From JAGQWW01 sp041392845 (GTDB lineage: Bacteria > Bacteroidota > Bacteroidia > Chitinophagales > Saprospiraceae): a stretch of DNA of 64,000 bases. The position numbers and the translations under genes are program-made. The stretch covers positions 1-64,000 of the forward strand of contig JAWKLG010000031.1 of the NCBI GenBank assembly GCA_041392845.1. Direction: 5' to 3'. This document shows positions 63,580 through 64,000 of this stretch, piece after piece. The notes beneath the pieces are model-generated. The model was not told the origin of the DNA. It was given only the letters and a program-made list of their open reading frames with translations, and did not search any database. Within the stretch, counting starts at the first letter, position 1, and each line of letters opens with the position of its first letter.

Positions 63580-64000
63580 ATGCAGGAAGTACTATCTGTT
63601 GAAAATTTAACAAAGACCTATAAATCTGGTTCGAAAGAGCTGACGGTTTTGAACGATATTAATTTTTCCATTGCTCAGGGTGAGTCATTGGCCATTGTCG
63701 GATCTTCCGGAAGCGGAAAAACCACTTTGCTGGGTTTGTGTGCGGGTTTGGATACTCCTTCTCTAGGAAGTGTGAGCCTTTACGGCAAAAAATTAGGTAG
63801 CCTCTCGGAAGACGAACGTGCTGCCTTGAGAAACGAATATGTAGGATTTATTTTTCAAAACTTTCAACTGGTTCCTACCCTTACTGCACTTGAAAATGTG
63901 ATGATTCCCTTGGAATTAAATGGAAAACCACATCCTGCTAAAACTGCCAAAGAGCTATTGGCAAGGGTTGGATTGGGCGATCGGTATGACCATTATCCCA
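63580..64000 (+). CDS. ybbA: ABC transporter ATP-binding protein, YbbA/LolD-like (5' part)
   Basis: The first 140 residues of an ABC ATPase that runs off the window. VLSVENLTKTYKSGSKELTVLNDINF is the LolD/MacB-type start; Walker A is GSSGSGKTT (about 45-53), and the Q-loop is FIFQNFQLVPTLTALENVMIPLEL (a MacB/LolD/YbbA hallmark). By its divergent position to tesA it is most likely YbbA, whose permease partner YbbP should lie just right of the window. Role in E. coli: poorly known export or lipid handling. Confidence 0.88.
   Translation, partial: MQEVLSVENLTKTYKSGSKELTVLNDINFSIAQGESLAIVGSSGSGKTTLLGLCAGLDTPSLGSVSLYGKKLGSLSEDERAALRNEYVGFIFQNFQLVPTLTALENVMIPLELNGKPHPAKTAKELLARVGLGDRYDHYP

Overview
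The window looks like chromosomal DNA of a Bacteroidota bacterium, most likely from the Saprospiria (Saprospiraceae/Lewinella/Haliscomenobacter relatives). The support is four proteins with type IX secretion (T9SS) C-terminal sorting domains, SprB-type adhesin repeats, a DUF1800/DUF1501 gene pair, a hybrid two-component system with a beta-propeller sensor, a PF14905-type outer-membrane barrel, many SPII lipoproteins, weak Shine-Dalgarno signals and AT-rich intergenic DNA with short tandem repeats. The family-level placement is inference. I saw no rRNA, tRNA, CRISPR array, transposase or phage gene.

Layout. 1-8 kb: the tail of a T9SS protein, a three-gene minus-strand set (Rossmann NAD(P)-binding protein, metallo-beta-lactamase-fold hydrolase, bestrophin channel), an M14 carboxypeptidase, a small coiled-coil lipoprotein followed by a Lys/Glu-rich secreted protein, and a GH32 fructan hydrolase. 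8-17 kb: a 1686-residue T9SS adhesin-like protein, divergent from a DUF1800-DUF1501 pair. 17-28 kb: an EEP-family lipoprotein, a POT peptide transporter, YceI, a Crp/Fnr regulator, an SRPBCC protein, an APC permease, a DASS anion symporter downstream of a serine-palmitoyltransferase-like enzyme, and a membrane-anchored patatin. 28-34 kb: a metal-homeostasis operon (DtxR regulator, substrate-binding protein, ABC ATPase) with an operator-like palindrome and a 17-unit heptamer tract in front, then an M1 peptidase, a membrane protein and a fasciclin protein. 34-44.6 kb: nitroreductase, sucA, a 1361-residue tandem cyclase/ATPase/TPR protein resembling soluble adenylyl cyclase, cmk and a CHAD protein. 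44.6-57.4 kb: a BNR-repeat T9SS protein, a TPR histidine kinase, trhO, a minisatellite-like repeat array, another T9SS protein and a divergent 1384-residue hybrid two-component sensor. 57.4-64 kb: three poorly known exported proteins in an AT-rich stretch, the outer-membrane barrel, and the start of the tesA / ybbA divergent pair.

How it fits together: most genes serve general envelope, transport and housekeeping roles. The parts that most deserve a second look are regulatory or architectural: (i) four TGCGCA boxes phased at 21, 21 and 20 bp in front of the AraC-containing hybrid sensor; (ii) the DtxR-type box plus heptamer-repeat leader in front of a metal-transport operon with no permease gene; (iii) a two-cyclase protein whose catalytic residues appear split between its domains as in soluble adenylyl cyclase; (iv) the adhesin / DUF1800 / Tat-exported DUF1501 cluster with an inverted repeat in the shared promoter region; and (v) an ArsC-fold protein that has lost its catalytic cysteine.

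Starts were reassigned in several genes where the longest frame begins at TTG or GTG but an in-frame ATG directly precedes a signal peptide or domain. All functions come from motif reading only; no database search was run.
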